Of a DNA stretch of 64,000 nt, positions 26,026 through 35,048 are shown in pieces. Every line of letters starts with the position of its first letter. Positions within the stretch are counted from its first letter, which is position 1. This DNA comes from Lelliottia nimipressuralis. GTDB taxonomy: Bacteria; Pseudomonadota; Gammaproteobacteria; Enterobacterales; Enterobacteriaceae. The stretch is taken from assembly GCF_004115925.1 (NCBI RefSeq), contig NZ_SDDX01000027.1:1-64000 (forward strand), written 5' to 3'. Under the pieces are notes generated by a model, which did not search any database, was not told the DNA's origin, and saw nothing but the letters and a program-made list of their open reading frames with translations. Made by a program: the position numbers and the translations under genes.

Positions 26026-26816
26026 TGCGTTTGCGACTTCTGGCCCTCGTCATCGGTGTTGCCATGACCAGCGGCGTCATGGCATCGCCGGATGTGGTCA
26101 TCAATCCCCGTCATGCGCTGGAAGAGGGCTGGCACTGGTACAAGGACCCGGCTGATATCGATGACGATGATGACGCATTTCCGGCGATGCAGGCTCCGGG
26201 ACCACAGCCTGCGCCCCTTACCGCGTCAGAGCAAAAAGCCCTGCTGCAGAAGGAGACCCAGGAGGCGCTGGATAACGCCATTCTCTATCCGTCGCCGGAG
26301 AACTACCGCCGCTACGCGGTGATGAAAGAGTACTGGGTGAATCAGGCGACCGGCTTCACGCAGAGCGGCAAGAAGGCGCTGCTGCAGTTCCCGGAGCTGA
26401 ACTATAACCTGGTGCGCAGCCACTATAACGGCACATCTGCCGCCCAGCAGTCGATGACGAAAGAGAAGGAGACGTTGGCGGTCAGCCATGTGGCCGAACG
26501 CTACGGCATCATGTTCTTTTACCGGGGTGAAAATCCGGTGGACAGCCTGATGGCGGGCGTCATCAAAACGTACTGCGAAGAGCGTGGCATTTCCGTCACC
26601 GGCGTCTCCGTTGACGGCAGACTCAGCGAGCAGCTGACCAATAGCTTTGTTGACAACGGCCAGGCGGAAGCCATGAACGTGAAGTTCTTCCCGGCCACCT
26701 TCCTGGTTGACCCGAAAGCGCGGCAGTGGCAGCCGCTGGCCTGGGGCTTTATGGCCCATGACGACCTCGATCGCCAGGTCGTGAACGTCCTCACCGATTT
26801 CAAACCCGACTACTGA
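26022..26816 (+). CDS. traF: TraF thioredoxin-like pilus-assembly protein
   Basis: A 264-residue periplasmic protein (signal MMRLRLLALVIGVAMTSGVMA) of the TraF family. RYGIMFFYRGENPVDSLMAGVIKTYCEERGI is the thioredoxin-like active region without CXXC, followed by a FFPATFLVDP cis-Pro loop. F TraF (247 residues) is likewise thought to be non-catalytic. The ATG overlaps the traN stop (ATGATG). Confidence 0.93.
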   Translation: MMRLRLLALVIGVAMTSGVMASPDVVINPRHALEEGWHWYKDPADIDDDDDAFPAMQAPGPQPAPLTASEQKALLQKETQEALDNAILYPSPENYRRYAVMKEYWVNQATGFTQSGKKALLQFPELNYNLVRSHYNGTSAAQQSMTKEKETLAVSHVAERYGIMFFYRGENPVDSLMAGVIKTYCEERGISVTGVSVDGRLSEQLTNSFVDNGQAEAMNVKFFPATFLVDPKARQWQPLAWGFMAHDDLDRQVVNVLTDFKPDY

Positions 26817-26826
26817 GTAACCCCTT

Positions 26827-27396
26827 ATGAACGCAAAAATACTGATAGCCGGCAGCCTGCTGGTTGCCTCGGCTTGCGCCTTTGCAGGCAGTACAGTCGA
26901 TGAAATCCGCGCGCTGGATGCGGCGAAGGCCGCTGCAAAAGCCGCCCGCGATGCTGCTGATGCACAGCCCGGAACGTCAGCACCAGAGGCCATTCCACAC
27001 CGCCTGAGCGACGGGCGCACTGTCAATCTGGCTGACTGGACGGTCGTGCTGTTTATGCAGTCCAGCTGCGAGTACAGCCAGAAGTTCGATCCGGTACTGA
27101 AGGGCTTTTCCGACCGTACGGGGCTGCCGGTGTTCCCGTTCAGCATGGACGGCAAGGGGGATATGACGTTCCCGAACGTACTCTCTGCGACACCGGATGT
27201 GATCCTGGAATACTTCCAGACGGGGCTGCCACTGGCCACCCCGACCACCTTTCTGACCAACGTCCACACGATGGAAACCTACCCGCTGCTGCAGCAGTAC
27301 GCGGATGAGATGACGTTTGCCTCGCGTCTTGATGAGGTCTTCAGGCTGGCGCTTGACCGTCATCAACCTTCTTCAAACCGCATTCCCAAAGCATAA
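26827..27396 (+). CDS. trbB: TrbB thioredoxin-like protein with altered active site
   Basis: A 189-residue secreted protein (signal MNAKILIAGSLLVASACAFA), otherwise like F TrbB (VLFMQSSCEYSQKFDPVLKGFSDRTGLPVFPFSMDGKGD, PTTFLTNVHTMETYPLL). F TrbB is a DsbC-like disulfide isomerase with CPYC. Here the motif reads Cys81-Glu-Tyr-Ser84, so the second cysteine is gone and redox cycling by the usual mechanism should be lost. A monothiol or scaffold role is possible. Confidence 0.9.
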   Translation: MNAKILIAGSLLVASACAFAGSTVDEIRALDAAKAAAKAARDAADAQPGTSAPEAIPHRLSDGRTVNLADWTVVLFMQSSCEYSQKFDPVLKGFSDRTGLPVFPFSMDGKGDMTFPNVLSATPDVILEYFQTGLPLATPTTFLTNVHTMETYPLLQQYADEMTFASRLDEVFRLALDRHQPSSNRIPKA

Positions 27397-27406
27397 GGAT
27401 ATCCCC

Positions 27407-27895
27407 GTGAACCGTGAAAAACTCGAAGCAGCCGTTCGTCATTATGTGAAGTCTTATGGCATGGACAATATCTGCCGGGACGATGTCATTCGGTACATTG
27501 AGGCGACGGGCTGCTACGTCAGCCACGTAACCTCGGACAGCATCACTGTTGCTTTCCCCGAGTCGGGCGAAGTGACGCTGACCGGATACGTTTACAGCAA
27601 CCAGAATGTTAAAGACGGCTCACCCGTTCCTGTCGTTTTTGGGCTTTGTGGTGTCGTTGCTGGTTTTACCAGCGTACTGTTTGCCTGGCTCATTAACTGG
27701 TCGTGCATACCGGTATCAAAGCATGATACGGCACTCATGGTCGTTCAGCTTGCGACATCATTCCTGGAAAGTACCTCACTGGTATTACTGGGGGTAAGCC
27801 TGCTTATTGCAGGCGGGAAAAAAGTACATGAGCGCTGCTTCTGCACAGGCCGTAGCCTTTTCAAAGGGAAAGCCGGGGGGAGCAATGCTGCGTAA
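27407..27895 (+). CDS. Membrane protein of unknown function in the tra operon
   Basis: A 162-residue product with a soluble N-terminal ~70 residues (VNREKLEAAVRHYVKSYGMDNICRDD) and two hydrophobic helices (about 74-96 and 112-136), ending in a basic tail. GTG 27407 follows AAGGATATCCCC. It lies between trbB and traH, where F carries trbJ and trbF, but I recognise no likeness to them. The stop overlaps traH by 11 bp. Confidence 0.65.
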   Translation: MNREKLEAAVRHYVKSYGMDNICRDDVIRYIEATGCYVSHVTSDSITVAFPESGEVTLTGYVYSNQNVKDGSPVPVVFGLCGVVAGFTSVLFAWLINWSCIPVSKHDTALMVVQLATSFLESTSLVLLGVSLLIAGGKKVHERCFCTGRSLFKGKAGGSNAA

Positions 27896-29246
27896 AAGTC
27901 TTCTTGCAGCCAGCCTCCTTATGGGCCTGGCTACGCCGGTTCTCGCCAGCGTCGAAAGTGACATGAAGTCCTTCTTTAAGGACATGACCTATTCCTCTAA
28001 CGCCACCTCAGCAAAGGCCTGGCAGGGACAGGCGGCACGGTACATGACGGGGGGGTCGTTCTACAGCCGCACCGGCGTGAAGAATATCCAGATGGTGTCC
28101 ATCAGCCTGCCGAGCATCTCCTCCGGCTGCGGCGGTATCGATGTCTACCTGGGGGCATTCTCCTTTATCAATGCGGACCAGTTCATCGCGTTCATGAAAC
28201 AGATTATGGCCAACTCCACGGGCTATATGTTTGAGATCGCGCTCAAGACCACCGTGCCGGAGCTGGCGGCGGCCAAAGACTACGTGCAAAAGCTGGTTTC
28301 CGACCTGAACCAGTTCAACATGTCCAGCTGCCAGGCCGCGCAGGGTATCGTCGGCGGCCTGGCCTCAATGTGGAGCGAGTCGCAGCAGGCGGTCTGCCAG
28401 TCCGTTGCCGGACAGACAAATATGTTCGCAGACTGGGCCGCATCGCGTCAGGGATGTACAACGGGTGGGAGCTACAACAAGGTCACGGATAAGGCGACGG
28501 GCAGTGAAGCCGACCAGGTCCTGAAAAATATCAACCTGATGTGGGCGGCGATGGAAAACAGCGCCCTGAGCAACAGCCAGGAGCTGCGTCAGTTTGCAAT
28601 GAGCGTCAGCGGCACGGTGACGTTTGATGGTGAAGGCACCATGCGCGTGCTGCCGAGCCTGATTTCCAATGACAAGGCGGTGCTGAACGCCATGATGAAC
28701 GGCGGTACGGCGAACGTCTACGTCTGTGATAACGCGAACAAGTGCCTGGCGCCATCCATCAACAAACTGACGATTGCTGAGTCCAGTTCGCTGGTCAGCA
28801 TGACGCGTAAAACGCTGGAGGAGATTCAGGATAAGGCCATCAGCGACACGGCCTTAACGGAGGCCGAGCGTAAGTTCATTAACAGCACGTCCATTCCCAT
28901 TCTGACCTGGATTATCGACCAGTCTTCACTCTCCGTGACCCGCAGCCTGTTTGATCAGCTGGCTGACTACATTGCCTGCGATATCTACCTGCAGTACATG
29001 GACGGCATCCTCAAGCAGGTTAACGCGCAGCTGGCAGGAAAGGATTATCCGGGCGAAAGCATGTCGCTGTTACGCAACAGCCTGCGTGATGCAAATAGCG
29101 CCCTCAATACGCTGCGTATGGATGTGCAGGTGAAAGAGAGCGCGCTTATCAGCGCCCAGCATCAAATCCAGTTCCTGCGCCAGCAGGTGTCCTCCCAGAT
29201 GACCGACCGGTATATGGGCAACTACCAGTTCGGGAGAGTTAACTGA
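27885..29246 (+). CDS. traH: TraH pilus-assembly protein
   Basis: A 453-residue periplasmic/outer-membrane-associated protein (F TraH is 458). The signal peptide is MLRKSLLAASLLMGLATPVLA, followed by SVESDMKSFFKDMTYSSNATSAKAWQGQAARYMTGGSFYSR, and the C-terminus carries a coiled coil (RDANSALNTLRMDVQVKESALISAQHQIQFLRQQV). ATG 27885 follows GGGGGGAGCA; the longer frame to 27807 has no signal peptide. The stop overlaps traG (TGATGG). Confidence 0.94.
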   Translation: MLRKSLLAASLLMGLATPVLASVESDMKSFFKDMTYSSNATSAKAWQGQAARYMTGGSFYSRTGVKNIQMVSISLPSISSGCGGIDVYLGAFSFINADQFIAFMKQIMANSTGYMFEIALKTTVPELAAAKDYVQKLVSDLNQFNMSSCQAAQGIVGGLASMWSESQQAVCQSVAGQTNMFADWAASRQGCTTGGSYNKVTDKATGSEADQVLKNINLMWAAMENSALSNSQELRQFAMSVSGTVTFDGEGTMRVLPSLISNDKAVLNAMMNGGTANVYVCDNANKCLAPSINKLTIAESSSLVSMTRKTLEEIQDKAISDTALTEAERKFINSTSIPILTWIIDQSSLSVTRSLFDQLADYIACDIYLQYMDGILKQVNAQLAGKDYPGESMSLLRNSLRDANSALNTLRMDVQVKESALISAQHQIQFLRQQVSSQMTDRYMGNYQFGRVN

Positions 29247-32101
29247 TGGCAAACGTGATTGAGGTTTACACCATCGCCGGTGGCGCGTGGTTTAAGGATG
29301 TGTTTAACGGCGTAGCCATGTTCTTCAACAGCTCCGCATCGGACTATCTGCTGGCGATGGGCACGCTGTTTTCCATTCTGGTGGCGGCGCTGGCGTACAT
29401 CAAAAGCAAAGATCTGATGGAGCTGATGAAGTGGGCGGTTTTTTACGTGATTGTCGTAACCGTGCTGGTCGGGATTAAAAAGGATGTGCAGGTTATCGAC
29501 CTGTCCGAGCCGTCGGCGATTTACCAGGTAGACAATGTCCCGGCAGGCATTGCGGTACCAGCGAGTCTGCTGACCCGCGTCGGTGCCGGAATGGCGCAGG
29601 TGTATGACACCATCTTTGCGCGCCCGGACTCGCTGACCTATTCGAAGACCGGGATGATGTTCGGGGCCGCGCTGGCCGTGGGCAGCACCAACTTCATGTT
29701 CACCGAGCCGGAGGCCCAGCGCATCTTCACGGACTACGTAAAGAACTGCGTGGTGGCGGATATTCAGCTCAACAGGAAGTACACAATGGGCGACCTGATG
29801 CGCGCAACTGACCCGTATGCGCTTATCTTCAGCAACCCGAGCCCGCTTCGTGGTCTGTATGATACCGACCGTAACTTTATGACCTGCGAAGCAGCCGCGG
29901 CCTGGCTGAAGAACAACAGCGGCGACCTGAACGGGCGCGATACCGGTTCGTTTATGAAGCAGGCTTCCTCCTGGCTGCACGGCTTCACAAACCAGGTGTT
30001 CGGGGCAAACAACGGCGGCACGGCCATCTTCACGGAGATGCTGAGCGACAGCTATAACTGGTTCCATAACACGTCATCCAGCTCGACGGAAATCATCCGC
30101 CGCAACGTGGTGATGAACGGCGTGCGACACGGCCTGAACAGCTATGCGGTGGACAGCGGCAACACGGCGGGGATGCTCAACATTTCCAGCGAAATGTCGC
30201 TCGCCAAAATGCGTATGTCGCAGTCAACAAGCGCCAGTATCGCCACCCACACGCTGCCCATTATGCACACGGTGCTGCTGGGGATGACCATTGCACTGTT
30301 CCCGGTGCTGGTCGTGCTGATGGTGGTCAGCGCCCTGTCCTGGCAGGTGCTGAAGGGCTACATCTACACCATTGCCTACCTGCAGATGTGGCCGATATTG
30401 TTTGCCATTCTGAACCACGCCATGAACTTCTACCTGAAGGATAAGCTCGGCGGTACGCCGGTGGTGCTCTCAACGATGGACCAGGTGCAGAACACCTACT
30501 CGGACATTGGAACCACGGCGGGCTGGCTTGCTATCTCCATTCCGTTTATCGCGTGGGGGATGGTGAAGGGGCTGGGGCAGGTGATGTCACAGGCGGGCAA
30601 CTACATGGGGCAGACGCTGCAGGGCGCGGCCACCCAGTCGTCCTCGCAGAGCGTTGATGGTACGTACGCCTTCAACAACATGCAGACGGACAACGTGCAG
30701 GGCAGCAAGTGGGACACCAACTACAGCCACCGCGATGGCCATATCAGCCAGCAACTGGATAACGGCGCCGTACTCACGCGCACCCGGGACGGCGGTACCG
30801 TGATGAATACCAGCGAGGGGATGTCGAAACTGGCGGTCCATATCGGCGGTGCGGAGTCCACGATTGCCGGCTGGAATGCCAGTGCTCGGGAGCAGTATGC
30901 GCAGTCGGCGCAGCATCAGACGGGCTACCAGAAGGGCAAAGAGGCCAGCTGGAACCAGCTGCAGCAGTTTGTTTCACAGCATGGGCATACCGACTCTGTG
31001 GTAAGCAGTGGCGATTCCGGGCAGACCGCCAATATGACTCGTGGCGCCAGCAATATGATGTCGATTGTTGACCGCTACGCCGAGGCAAACAACCTGAGCA
31101 AGTCTGCGGCCTATAACGAACTGATGGACAAATCCAGTCGCGGGTCCGTCAACGCGGGGGCAAAAGTATCCATTGGATCGCCTACACTGATTAAATCCGT
31201 CACTGGCCTCAGTGGAGAAGTTCATGCGGGTACCGAATTTACTGGTGCAACGCAGTCTTCTCACGGAACGAACCAGTCTAATTCGCAGCGCAATGACAAC
31301 AGTCATGATAAAAATGCGCAGATGGTTGAGGACTTCCGCCAATCGCGCGATATTGTTGAATCGAGCGCGGCTAAGCTGTCTGCTTCACATAATGATACCG
31401 GCATCAATAATCTCAGCGAGCAGCTTGGTGCCGCGCTCAATGAGACGAGCAAAGAGTTTGAGTCCTGGCAAAACAGCGAAACGCGGGCGCGCGAGTACAG
31501 CGAGATGGCGACGTACGCGAAGGACCATCGTGCCCAGTTCGACCAGAACTATGATCAGATGTTTGCTGAATATGTCTCGCAGAAGGCACCGGGCAGGGCG
31601 CAGGCGGTGCTCAGCGATACCGGCTCACCTGCCATTGCCTCAGAGCGTGAGCAGCTTGTGCATGCGTTCATGCAGGAAAGGGTTTTACCGCAGCTGGAAC
31701 AACAATACCGCTCAAATAAAGCCTCAATCGGTCAAAGCATGCCTGATGCCTCAGGTGGAAATAACCCTGCCGTTCAGGACACTTTTGACAATAACAGTCG
31801 TGTTATTGGTGAAAAAGGTGAGGCCGCAAACATCAGGCAGGATTCTCAGGAACGTGTGAATAATCAGTTGAATGACGTTAAGAAAAGAATATCGGAAAGT
31901 GGTTCAAATATTGATGCCAGTAAAGGAAATATTGAGAAAGGTAATGCTAACCTGAAAGATAATCATGAAGCCGCAAGGAAAGCGCAGGAGCAAGGGATGA
32001 TTGCAGAAACCGAAAGGCAAAGTTTGTTCGATAAAGATATGCTTATTCCGCATAAATCAGTAGATGACACACCCTCTCTATTTAAAAAGGATAAGAATTG
32101 A
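29246..32101 (+). CDS. traG: TraG mating-pair stabilisation/entry-exclusion target
   Basis: A 951-residue inner-membrane protein (F 938). The N-terminal ~450 residues hold several membrane helices (YLLAMGTLFSILVAALAYI, MLGMTIALFPVLVVLMVV-type region near 345) and act in pilus assembly. The C-terminal periplasmic part (from about 460) is long, hydrophilic and Gln/Ser-rich and in F is recognised by TraS. Base composition turns AT-rich over the last ~300 bp, matching the following gene, as if the two were swapped in together. Confidence 0.93.
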   Translation: MANVIEVYTIAGGAWFKDVFNGVAMFFNSSASDYLLAMGTLFSILVAALAYIKSKDLMELMKWAVFYVIVVTVLVGIKKDVQVIDLSEPSAIYQVDNVPAGIAVPASLLTRVGAGMAQVYDTIFARPDSLTYSKTGMMFGAALAVGSTNFMFTEPEAQRIFTDYVKNCVVADIQLNRKYTMGDLMRATDPYALIFSNPSPLRGLYDTDRNFMTCEAAAAWLKNNSGDLNGRDTGSFMKQASSWLHGFTNQVFGANNGGTAIFTEMLSDSYNWFHNTSSSSTEIIRRNVVMNGVRHGLNSYAVDSGNTAGMLNISSEMSLAKMRMSQSTSASIATHTLPIMHTVLLGMTIALFPVLVVLMVVSALSWQVLKGYIYTIAYLQMWPILFAILNHAMNFYLKDKLGGTPVVLSTMDQVQNTYSDIGTTAGWLAISIPFIAWGMVKGLGQVMSQAGNYMGQTLQGAATQSSSQSVDGTYAFNNMQTDNVQGSKWDTNYSHRDGHISQQLDNGAVLTRTRDGGTVMNTSEGMSKLAVHIGGAESTIAGWNASAREQYAQSAQHQTGYQKGKEASWNQLQQFVSQHGHTDSVVSSGDSGQTANMTRGASNMMSIVDRYAEANNLSKSAAYNELMDKSSRGSVNAGAKVSIGSPTLIKSVTGLSGEVHAGTEFTGATQSSHGTNQSNSQRNDNSHDKNAQMVEDFRQSRDIVESSAAKLSASHNDTGINNLSEQLGAALNETSKEFESWQNSETRAREYSEMATYAKDHRAQFDQNYDQMFAEYVSQKAPGRAQAVLSDTGSPAIASEREQLVHAFMQERVLPQLEQQYRSNKASIGQSMPDASGGNNPAVQDTFDNNSRVIGEKGEAANIRQDSQERVNNQLNDVKKRISESGSNIDASKGNIEKGNANLKDNHEAARKAQEQGMIAETERQSLFDKDMLIPHKSVDDTPSLFKKDKN

Positions 32102-32787
32102 TGGCGATTACCAATCACGACTTGCTGGGTTTTAGAGTGATTAGTTTGCTGGTTGCAGCTGTTTTTTCTGCGGTTGTATATGTTGATATACATGCATATT
32201 TCATGTTTCCTCTGTTTCTTTTGCAGTTGGTGGTGTTGGTGTTAGCGCTAGTATTAAAAAGAAGACGTAAAGAAAAAAGTCTTGTGATTATTGGGAAAGG
32301 TGGTTTTATAGCAATTGTTTTCATCTATATATGTGCGGTTGCGCTCGGTATTACTATGTCATTGACAACTTCACGCACAATGGATGCTATATTCCTACTG
32401 CTTTTTTATGTGGTGTGCCTCGATGCGATAATGGCAATCCCGTTTGTACTGTCGTTTACAGACAAGTCTAAATGGCAGCATGGAGGCCCAGTTTCACGTT
32501 CTGGTTCGGGTTCAGAGATAAACCATGTAAATGGCCACATGGCAGCCGCTTATGCCGACTCGGACTATAACCTGATGAGTAACGAGATGTGCTGGCCTCA
32601 AAGTGATTGCCATGCGAATAGCATTACTGACAGTCCTCCAGGGGTTAATCCTGCGTCAGGACTCCCAATGGCTAACGATGCAATTGATGTTGGTGGTAAT
32701 GTTTATGGTTTCGGCGATACATCTTTTGTGAATTATGACCACCACACAAACCAGTTTAGCGATTTTGATTACCACAACAATTCATAG
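32101..32787 (+). CDS. Inner-membrane protein in the traS (entry-exclusion) slot
   Basis: A 228-residue protein with four hydrophobic helices (about 10-27, 30-51, 66-90 and 95-115) and a hydrophilic, Asn/Asp/His-rich tail (YADSDYNLMSNEMCW, NYDHHTNQFSDFDYHNNS). ATG 32101 overlaps the traG stop (TGATGG). It lies where F has traS, the entry-exclusion gene that pairs with the TraG C-terminus, and it is AT-rich like the traG end. I see no sequence family; the role is by position. No traT follows. Confidence 0.65.
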   Translation: MAITNHDLLGFRVISLLVAAVFSAVVYVDIHAYFMFPLFLLQLVVLVLALVLKRRRKEKSLVIIGKGGFIAIVFIYICAVALGITMSLTTSRTMDAIFLLLFYVVCLDAIMAIPFVLSFTDKSKWQHGGPVSRSGSGSEINHVNGHMAAAYADSDYNLMSNEMCWPQSDCHANSITDSPPGVNPASGLPMANDAIDVGGNVYGFGDTSFVNYDHHTNQFSDFDYHNNS

Positions 32788-32876
32788 AGTTCGTTGAGTT
32801 AATTTAAACAGGGCTATGCAATGTAGCCCTGTCACACTGGTGGTTGTTTCTGATTCAGAATTTATACAGGTCTTCT

Positions 32877-35048
32877 ATGAGCTTCAATCCACGCGATTTA
32901 ACGCAGGGTGGACAGGTGTCTTTTATGCGCCTGAAAATGTTCCTGCAGATAAATAATATCATTTCGTATTACGTCATTATGTTCAGCGCCCTGCTGATGA
33001 TGGCCATTTTATTTATTCGTATTTCACTGCAGAACCTGATGAACGGCATTATCTATTTTGCCGCGAAGCTGATTGCACCGTTTATGAAAAACTCCGGTAC
33101 GAAAGAGGTTTTCACCATCCGGTATTACGAGGATTCATTTCGTTATACGCCGGATCAGGTACTGAGTGATGCCTATACCACGTATTGCGGCCAGCTTCTG
33201 AAGCAGGAACTGGCGATTGCCGGCTGCGCCACGCTGTTTGTCGCCTTTTTCGTGACGTTTGCCATCTACTGGTATTTAGGCCAGACCGGTCGTAAGCAAA
33301 GTGAGGATGAAGTTATCGGTGGCCGTATCCTGAATGACGACCCGAAAGACGTGACCCGGCAGATGAAAAAGCGCGGTGAAGCGTCCGATATTCGCATCGA
33401 TGCCCTGGCGCTGAAGAAGGATGCGGAAATCCAGAACTTCGCCATGCACGGAACCGTCGGCTCCGGTAAATCCACCCTGATGCGCAAAATCCTGCGGCGT
33501 CTGCGCGAGCGCGGCGACCTGGTTATCATCTACGATAAGGGCTGCACCTTTATCGAAGACTTCTACGATGAAAGCCGCGACAAGGTCCTCAACGCTCTCG
33601 ACGAGCGCTGCCCCAACTGGGACATGTGGGAGGAATGCCGCACGCTGCCCGAACTTGAGAACGTCAGCTCCACGCTGATCCCCTCCAGCTCCGGGGAAGA
33701 TCCGTTCTGGCAGGGCAGTGCCCGCACAATCTTTGCTGAAGGTGCCGAACGTATGCGCGGCGACAAAGACCGTTCCTACAACTCCTTTCTGCGCACCATG
33801 CTGGCCATCACGCTCGATAAGCTGCGCGCGCACCTGGCCGGAACGCCCGCATCCACGCTCGTTGACGGCAAAATCGAGAAGACGGCCATCTCAATCCGAA
33901 GCGTGCTCACCAACTATGTGAAGTCGCTGCGCTATCTGCAGGGCATCGATAAACCGGGCCGTGAAAAATTTACCATCCGGGACTGGATGAAGGGCCAGGC
34001 GGACAAGAGCAACAACGGCTGGCTGTTTATCACCTCAGATGAAGAGCACCACGAATCCCTGAAGCCGCTGATCTCGATGTGGCTCAGCATCGCGGCAACC
34101 AGCCTGCTGGCGATGGGCGAGAACCGCGAGCGCCGCGTCTGGTTCTTCTATGACGAGCTCCCCTCGCTGCACAAGCTTCCCACCCTGCCGCGCATCATCG
34201 CGGAAGCGCGTAAGTTCGGCGGCTGCTTTGTGCTGGGCTTCCAGTCCTATGCGCAGCTGGAAGAGACCTACGGCCCGAAAGCTGCAGAGGGGATGTTCGA
34301 CCTGCTCAACACCAAGTTTTTCTTCCGCTCGCCGTCCGCGAAGGTGGCGAAGTTCGTGGAAGAGGATATTGGTGAAACCCGCCGTAAAACGTTCAGCGAG
34401 CAGACCAGCTTCGGTCATGAGCAGGTGCGTGACGGTATCTCGTTTGGCAAGGACGAAGAGCGTATCAACATTGTCAGCTACTCCGACGTGCAGTCGCTCA
34501 ATGACCTGGAGTGCTTCGTCACGCTGCCCGGGGATTATCCCGTGGTGCGCCTGAACATGAAGTACCAGGGGATGCCGAAGAGGGCAGAGGCGCTGCTGAT
34601 GCGCGACCTCAAAACCAGCCTCGACCAGGACATCGAAACCGAGATCGATACTCGCGATGATGCACACCGCCGCCAGATGGACGCCCTGTTCAGCCCGGAT
34701 GAAACACCTGCGGCCGTTGCAGAGGCGACCAGCCTGCCTGCTGACCCCGTACCTGACGTGAAGCCTGTGGTGGCAGTGATTGCTTCGGCAACCTCTGCGA
34801 GCCAGTCTGATGAATCGACCGTTACTGCGTCTGCGGTGACAGGGGGCGCGGGTGGCGGTACCCAGCAGGAGCTGGAGCAGGAACACCCTGTGCCAGCAGG
34901 CATGAGCGAAGACGGTGAAATCATTGATTTTGCCGCCTATGAAGCATGGGCGCAGCAGACCGGCAACACGCAGGAGCAGGTTCGTCGTGAGGAGGTGAAT
35001 ATCAATCACCCTCAGGAGCACGGCGATAAAGAATGGGAGTACGTCTGA
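32877..35048 (+). CDS. traD: TraD coupling protein (VirD4-like ATPase)
   Basis: A 723-residue coupling ATPase (F 717) that delivers the relaxosome to the channel. Two N-terminal membrane helices (NIISYYVIMFSALLMMAILFI and LFVAFFVTFAIYWYLG) precede Walker A HGTVGSGKSTLMRK near residue 193 and Walker B VWFFYDELPSLHKL near 421. The Pro/Ala-rich C-terminal tail ends in an acidic, TraM-contacting segment (GDKEWEYV). ATG 32877 (MSFNPRDLTQGGQ) is preferred over the frame start at 32844. It overlaps the traI ATG. Confidence 0.95.
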   Translation: MSFNPRDLTQGGQVSFMRLKMFLQINNIISYYVIMFSALLMMAILFIRISLQNLMNGIIYFAAKLIAPFMKNSGTKEVFTIRYYEDSFRYTPDQVLSDAYTTYCGQLLKQELAIAGCATLFVAFFVTFAIYWYLGQTGRKQSEDEVIGGRILNDDPKDVTRQMKKRGEASDIRIDALALKKDAEIQNFAMHGTVGSGKSTLMRKILRRLRERGDLVIIYDKGCTFIEDFYDESRDKVLNALDERCPNWDMWEECRTLPELENVSSTLIPSSSGEDPFWQGSARTIFAEGAERMRGDKDRSYNSFLRTMLAITLDKLRAHLAGTPASTLVDGKIEKTAISIRSVLTNYVKSLRYLQGIDKPGREKFTIRDWMKGQADKSNNGWLFITSDEEHHESLKPLISMWLSIAATSLLAMGENRERRVWFFYDELPSLHKLPTLPRIIAEARKFGGCFVLGFQSYAQLEETYGPKAAEGMFDLLNTKFFFRSPSAKVAKFVEEDIGETRRKTFSEQTSFGHEQVRDGISFGKDEERINIVSYSDVQSLNDLECFVTLPGDYPVVRLNMKYQGMPKRAEALLMRDLKTSLDQDIETEIDTRDDAHRRQMDALFSPDETPAAVAEATSLPADPVPDVKPVVAVIASATSASQSDESTVTASAVTGGAGGGTQQELEQEHPVPAGMSEDGEIIDFAAYEAWAQQTGNTQEQVRREEVNINHPQEHGDKEWEYV

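Noticed and set aside
26226..27269. 347-codon minus-strand frame over traF and trbB
   Set aside because: Crosses two real genes on the other strand and has no recognisable domain.
29222..30067. 281-codon minus-strand frame over traG
   Set aside because: Antisense to a well-supported traG; no domain and a shadow-like composition.
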